44,522 bases of DNA from Thermodesulfovibrio sp. Lineage in GTDB: Bacteria; Nitrospirota; Thermodesulfovibrionia; Thermodesulfovibrionales; Thermodesulfovibrionaceae. Location: contig JANXBR010000003.1 of assembly GCA_025060625.1 (NCBI GenBank), positions 1-44,522 of the forward strand, read 5' to 3'. Below, piece after piece: positions 41,521 through 44,522 of this stretch. Made by a program: the position numbers and the translations under genes. The notes under the pieces were generated by a model. That model did not search any database and was not told the DNA's origin. It was given only the letters and a program-made list of their open reading frames with translations. Numbering within the stretch: position 1 is the first letter of the stretch; each line of letters opens with the position of its first letter.

Positions 41521-42837
41521 ATGGCTGACCTTTACATATCAGGCTTAACAGGCTCATTTGATACAGAAGGAATGGTAAACAAGCTACTTCAGATTAAACA
41601 AAAACCTCTATCACAGCTTGCTCAGAAAAGAGCTCTGGTTCAAGGTAAGGTTTCAAGTTTAAATAATCTTTATGGAGCATTAAGTGGAATGCAAAACTTT
41701 TTCAACAATCTTGATATAAATAGTCTTGTATCCTCAAAAAAAGCCAACTCTTCAAACTCAAATGTTTTGACCGCTACTGCAACAAAGGATGCACCAAATA
41801 TTACCATGAGTATAACTGTAAACAGAGTTGCCCAGACTGAAATAAGAGCAAGTAATCAGGGATTTTCTTCCCTTAATGATACATTTTCCTCTTCAGGAAC
41901 AATGATCCTTAAATATTGGACAGACAGTTCAAATTCTCAAAGTTTTAATATAAATTACTCTGCAGGACAGACTCTTCAGGATTTAGTTAACAGCATAAAC
42001 TCTGCCCAGAAATATGTAAAAGCCTCAGTTTATTATACAGGCACAGACTATAGATTGCTTCTTTCAGAGACCGATGCATCAAACTCTACCTTTGAGTCAA
42101 CTTCTTCAAACTCTGCTATAGAAGTTGAAAATTTGCCCTCTCAACTTGGAAGCCTTGAAACCATTCAGAATGCACAAAATGCCTCAATTAAAATTGGAAA
42201 TTCAACAACTCCTGTAACCTCACCATCAAATACTTTTAATAATCTTCTTAATGGATTGGAAGTAAATGTAAAAGAGACAGGTTCAGCTACTATTACAATA
42301 ACACAGGATTTTTCAAAAATTGATAGTTCCTTTAATAGTTTTGTTACATCTTATAACTCCTTAGTCTCTTTAATTAATCAGATGACTTCAAAAGGTGCCC
42401 AGTTTCAAGGTGACAGCACAATAGTAACAATAAAAACAGGCATGATAAGAATGATTAATCCTATGATCAATGCTGGTTTGATTGAATACTCAGATAAAGA
42501 TGGAACAATAACAATTAATAATCAAGTTCTAAATAACCTTAAAAATTCTAATCCTGAAAAATTGACTGATATTCTCTCAAACTTAAAAAACAACTTTTCC
42601 GCTCAGCTTACAGCATGGACAGGTGCAATAAATACATACAGAAACATTGGTGAAGGACAGATTACAAATATTAACCGAAAGATTTCAGAACTTCAGAGTT
42701 CTCTTGTAAAATATGAAGAAAGACTTCGCAAAGAGTATTCCCAGCTTGAGGCATTTATAAATAAAACAAATCAAATTAGTTCAAGAATTCAAGATTTTAT
42801 GACATCATTATCTGAAATGACGAAAGGAGGCAAATAA
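41521..42837 (+). CDS. fliD: Flagellar filament cap protein (hook-associated protein 2)
   Basis: 438 residues. N-terminal FliD domain: ISGLTGSFDTEGMVNKLLQI (~6) and KPLSQLAQKRALVQGKVSSL, then VLTATATKDAPNITMSITVN (~79). The C-terminal domain has IDSSFNSFVTSYNSLVSLIN (~265) and ends in a coiled coil (LVKYEERLRKEYSQLEAFIN). It caps the growing filament. AGGAGG precedes ATG 41521; fliS begins after one base. Confidence 0.95.
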   Translation: MADLYISGLTGSFDTEGMVNKLLQIKQKPLSQLAQKRALVQGKVSSLNNLYGALSGMQNFFNNLDINSLVSSKKANSSNSNVLTATATKDAPNITMSITVNRVAQTEIRASNQGFSSLNDTFSSSGTMILKYWTDSSNSQSFNINYSAGQTLQDLVNSINSAQKYVKASVYYTGTDYRLLLSETDASNSTFESTSSNSAIEVENLPSQLGSLETIQNAQNASIKIGNSTTPVTSPSNTFNNLLNGLEVNVKETGSATITITQDFSKIDSSFNSFVTSYNSLVSLINQMTSKGAQFQGDSTIVTIKTGMIRMINPMINAGLIEYSDKDGTITINNQVLNNLKNSNPEKLTDILSNLKNNFSAQLTAWTGAINTYRNIGEGQITNINRKISELQSSLVKYEERLRKEYSQLEAFINKTNQISSRIQDFMTSLSEMTKGGK

Positions 42838-42838
42838 G

Positions 42839-43264
42839 ATGACCTATGTAAACTCCTATCTACAAAGTAAAGTAATGGGAGCAGACTCATTAGAGCTTAT
42901 CATTATGCTTTATGACAAGGCAATAGTTTCACTTGAAATTGCAAAGGATTGCATAATTAAGGATATAAATGATCCTGATATGGTAAAAAAGAAAGCAATA
43001 GAGCTTGGAAGAGCAACGGATATACTTTATTATCTCAATGACATTCTTGATAGACAGAGAGGTGGCGAAATAGCCGAAAAACTAAGTGTAATTTACTCAA
43101 TTTTAATAAGTGACCTTGTAAGGGCAAATTTATTCAATGACATAGAGTCAATCTCAAAGTGTATTGAAATATTAAATAACATAAAATCAGCATGGGAAGA
43201 CATAAAAAGACAGACAAAGGAAAACCAGAATGAACCCAAAAGAGCCTTTGCAGGAGCAGTCTAA
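42839..43264 (+). CDS. fliS: Flagellin export chaperone FliS
   Basis: 141 residues, helical bundle: YVNSYLQSKVMGADSLELII, MLYDKAIVSLEIAKDCI, KAIELGRATDILYYLNDILD and the C-terminal YSILISDLVRANLFNDIESI. It binds flagellin's C-terminus before secretion. AAAGGAGG precedes ATG 42839. Its last 35 bases overlap the start of the following small gene. Confidence 0.95.
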   Translation: MTYVNSYLQSKVMGADSLELIIMLYDKAIVSLEIAKDCIIKDINDPDMVKKKAIELGRATDILYYLNDILDRQRGGEIAEKLSVIYSILISDLVRANLFNDIESISKCIEILNNIKSAWEDIKRQTKENQNEPKRAFAGAV

Positions 43265-43496
43265 GATAAGAACTCTTCTAATAAGGGCAGAACTTGCTCT
43301 AAAAGAAGATCGTTTTGATGAGGCTTTAGCAGTTTTATCTGGAATAAATATAGAGGAGATGGCAACTCTTCAATTTGATGAACTTCAAGCCATAGGAGCT
43401 CTTCTTAATTATTTGAGAGACCTTGCTGAGGAAAAGAAAAATAGTATTGTAGAAAAGCTCCAGATAGTCCAAATTAGTAAAAACTATCTTGGATAA
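43230..43496 (+). CDS. Small helical protein after fliS, possible FliT-type chaperone
   Basis: 88 residues, almost entirely alpha-helical: KIRTLLIRAELALKEDRFDE, ALAVLSGINIEEMATLQFDE, LQAIGALLNYLRDLAEEKKN and a last amphipathic helix. Size and position after fliD-fliS fit a FliT-like chaperone, but I see no diagnostic FliT motif; the first part also resembles a single TPR unit. ATG 43230 lies inside fliS with AAAGGAAAA upstream, so the two are translationally coupled. Confidence 0.7.
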   Translation: MNPKEPLQEQSKIRTLLIRAELALKEDRFDEALAVLSGINIEEMATLQFDELQAIGALLNYLRDLAEEKKNSIVEKLQIVQISKNYLG

Positions 43497-43510
43497 AGTT
43501 TTAAAAAATT

Positions 43511-43702
43511 TTATGCCCTATCACAGGACCTTCTTGAAATAAGTTCCCATGTCTCATCATCGATCTCATTTAGATACTCAGAAACTTTGAATTCTGCTCC
43601 GCACTCACTACAGCAGAGCACAACTCTTCTTCAGTAGAAAAAGATTATAACTATGCTCTTACAATATTTACACTTTATATTTTTTAAAACTCTTTTTCTC
43701 AT
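43511..43702 (-). CDS. Candidate selenoprotein: small dual-CxxC zinc-ribbon protein with in-frame TGA
   Basis: Missing from the ORF track because of an in-frame TGA at codon 24 (forward 43631-43633). Reading through gives 63 residues: MRKRVLKNIKCKYCKSIVII, FFY-U-RRVVLCCSECGAEFKV and SEYLNEIDDETWELISRRSC-DRA. CxxC at 11-14 and 31-34 form a zinc-ribbon-like pair, plus Cys60. The reading frame is unbroken on both sides of the TGA and an 8 bp hairpin follows at SECIS distance. The divergent neighbour is a YedE-family selenium gene. NCBI has, as I remember, a family called dual CXXC motif small (seleno)protein that this resembles. The alternative is a nonsense-mutated pseudogene. No ribosome site, but a perfect TATAAT stands 8 bases before the ATG. 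Confidence 0.6.
43595..43620 (-). promoter_or_regulatory. SECIS-like hairpin downstream of the in-frame TGA
   Basis: Minus strand: TGCTCTGC (forward 43613-43620), 10-base loop TGTAGTGAGT, GCGGAGCA (forward 43595-43602), an 8 bp stem with one G-U pair. The loop begins 18 bases after the TGA and has G at its second position, in line with the bacterial SECIS consensus as I recall it (16-37 bases from TGA to apical loop, G in the first two loop positions). Confidence 0.5.
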
Positions 43703-43710
43703 AACTTTAA

Positions 43711-43716
43711 ATTATA
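43711..43716 (-). promoter_or_regulatory. -10 box of the candidate selenoprotein gene
   Basis: Perfect TATAAT on the minus strand, 8 bases before ATG 43702; GTGAAA about 18 bases further upstream is a 4-of-6 match to the -35. The start site would coincide with or just precede the ATG. Confidence 0.45.
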
Positions 43717-43859
43717 GCAGAAGAAAATTAATTTTTTCACTAACTAATTCGCCCCTCTGAATCGGCAAAATCTATCAAGTTTTAAATTATTTATCGGAAA
43801 AAACAATTTTACATATTGGAAATATTTAAGTAAAATATTTAAAATTTCTGGAGGATTTT

Positions 43860-44522
43860 ATGGAGAGTTTTAAAAACTTTTTTGGCACACGGCAGGGAAT
43901 TATCATTGCTGGCTTAGTTATTGGTGTTATTGCTCCTTTACTTCAAAGTCTTGGTAATCCAGGCAATATGGGTATATGTGTTGCATGTATGCAAAGAGAT
44001 ATTGCTGGTGCCTTAGGACTTCATAGAGCTTCACTTGTGCAGTATATGAGACCTGAAATAATTGGATTGGTAATTGGAGCCTTTCTTTCTGCGTTAATAT
44101 TTAAAGAATATAGACCCCGTGGAGGCTCTGCTCCATTTATAAGATTTATCTTAGGTGTTTTTGCGATGATAGGTGCATTGGTATTCTTAGGCTGTCCATG
44201 GAGAACTATTCTTAGGCTTGCAGGAGGAGATGGAAATGCACTTTTTGGTTTGCTTGGACTTGTCTTTGGTATATGGGTTGGAACGAGATTTTTAAAGGCT
44301 GGTTACTCTCTTGGAAGAACTCAACCAGCTCCATCAAAGGCAGCAGGTCTTGCATTTCCTCTTTTGATGTTTGGATTTCTTATTCTTCTTCTCATTGATC
44401 CTCAGCCAGAAGGAGAAAGTAGAGGAATGTTACTTTTTTACAGTTTAAAAGGTCCGGGTTCTCAGCATGCACCTTTAATTGTTTCACTTGCTGCTGGATT
44501 ATTAATAGGTGTTCTTGCTCAG
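43860..44522 (+). CDS. YedE-family putative selenium transporter, N-terminal part (truncated by window edge)
   Basis: Not in the ORF track because it runs off the end. 221 codons read: MESFKNFFGTRQGIIIAGLV, CVACMQRDIAGALGLHRASL, VFLGCPWRTILRLAGGDGNA and FGLLGLVFGIWVGTRF, with seven or so membrane helices. The GCPWRTxLRLAGGD motif with the conserved cysteine, and the MGICVACMQRD stretch, match the YedE/YeeE (sulfur-type transporter) subgroup that co-occurs with selenium metabolism (TIGR04112-like). Proposed role is import of a selenium compound; biochemistry is unproven. ATG 43860 has GGAGGA 4-5 bases upstream. Selenium genes may continue downstream. Confidence 0.85.
   Translation, partial: MESFKNFFGTRQGIIIAGLVIGVIAPLLQSLGNPGNMGICVACMQRDIAGALGLHRASLVQYMRPEIIGLVIGAFLSALIFKEYRPRGGSAPFIRFILGVFAMIGALVFLGCPWRTILRLAGGDGNALFGLLGLVFGIWVGTRFLKAGYSLGRTQPAPSKAAGLAFPLLMFGFLILLLIDPQPEGESRGMLLFYSLKGPGSQHAPLIVSLAAGLLIGVLAQ

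Noticed and set aside
43880-43905. Sigma-54-like TTGGCACACGGCAGG at the start of the YedE-type gene
   Set aside because: It lies inside the coding sequence and lacks the TTGC half at the required spacing.

Overview
The window looks like a chromosomal segment of an AT-rich, motile, anaerobic thermophile-type bacterium. Gene content, codon style and flagellar organisation remind me most of Thermodesulfovibrio (Nitrospirota), but I could not run a search, so that is an inference. There are no rRNA or tRNA genes, no CRISPR array and no insertion sequence that I can see.

Layout. (1) 1-5213: C4-dicarboxylate and organic acid block. It holds the 5' end of a succinate dehydrogenase/fumarate reductase flavoprotein gene, a divergent ACT-domain malic enzyme behind a shared promoter region, then a TAXI-type TRAP transporter operon (binding protein, small exported protein, fused permease). 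(2) 5223-15713, minus strand: a long, tightly overlapping operon. It encodes a CBS-domain protein, then MrpE-F-G-DUF4040-MbhE-B-C-D in the gene order of the antiporter half of Mbh-type complexes, a second MrpD-like subunit, two tiny membrane proteins, a third antiporter subunit, an LCIB-type carbonic anhydrase-like protein, a tandem universal stress protein and a small alpha/beta hydrolase. No hydrogenase or iron-sulfur subunit is present. (3) 15862-22232: accessory stretch with a GntR/HutC regulator, a single-chain type IIG-like restriction-modification enzyme, an orphan helical-repeat gene with two small membrane proteins, and a frameshifted membrane-protein gene. (4) 22289-37328: nonulosonic acid (legionaminic acid type) synthesis island. 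It holds LegB, LegC, LegH, LegI, LegG, PtmE, PtmF, LegF and PtmA homologues, a WbpG/PseA-type amidotransferase with dedicated HisH and HisF paralogues, a radical SAM protein, a GT2 glycosyltransferase, UDP-xylose synthase and a Wzx-like flippase. (5) 37389-43496: Maf-type flagellin glycosyltransferase, flagellin behind a clear sigma-28 promoter and a structured leader, then flaG, fliD, fliS and a small chaperone-like gene. (6) 43511-44522: a selenium corner, with a small zinc-ribbon ORF interrupted by an in-frame TGA that is followed by a SECIS-like hairpin, divergent from a YedE-family putative selenium transporter that runs off the window.

How the parts work together. Region 4 makes CMP-activated legionaminic acid, probably carrying an acetamidino group, which the Maf protein attaches to the flagellin of region 5. 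The radical SAM, GT2 and UXS genes hint at an extra sugar or modification. Region 2 looks like a cation/proton antiporter coupled to inorganic carbon chemistry.

Most notable points: the LCIB plus Mrp/Mbh-type operon, the candidate selenoprotein missed by ORF calling, the alternative-pairing flagellin leader with GGA motifs typical of CsrA targets, the HisF paralogue lacking its first catalytic aspartate, and the frameshifted gene at 21874-22232.
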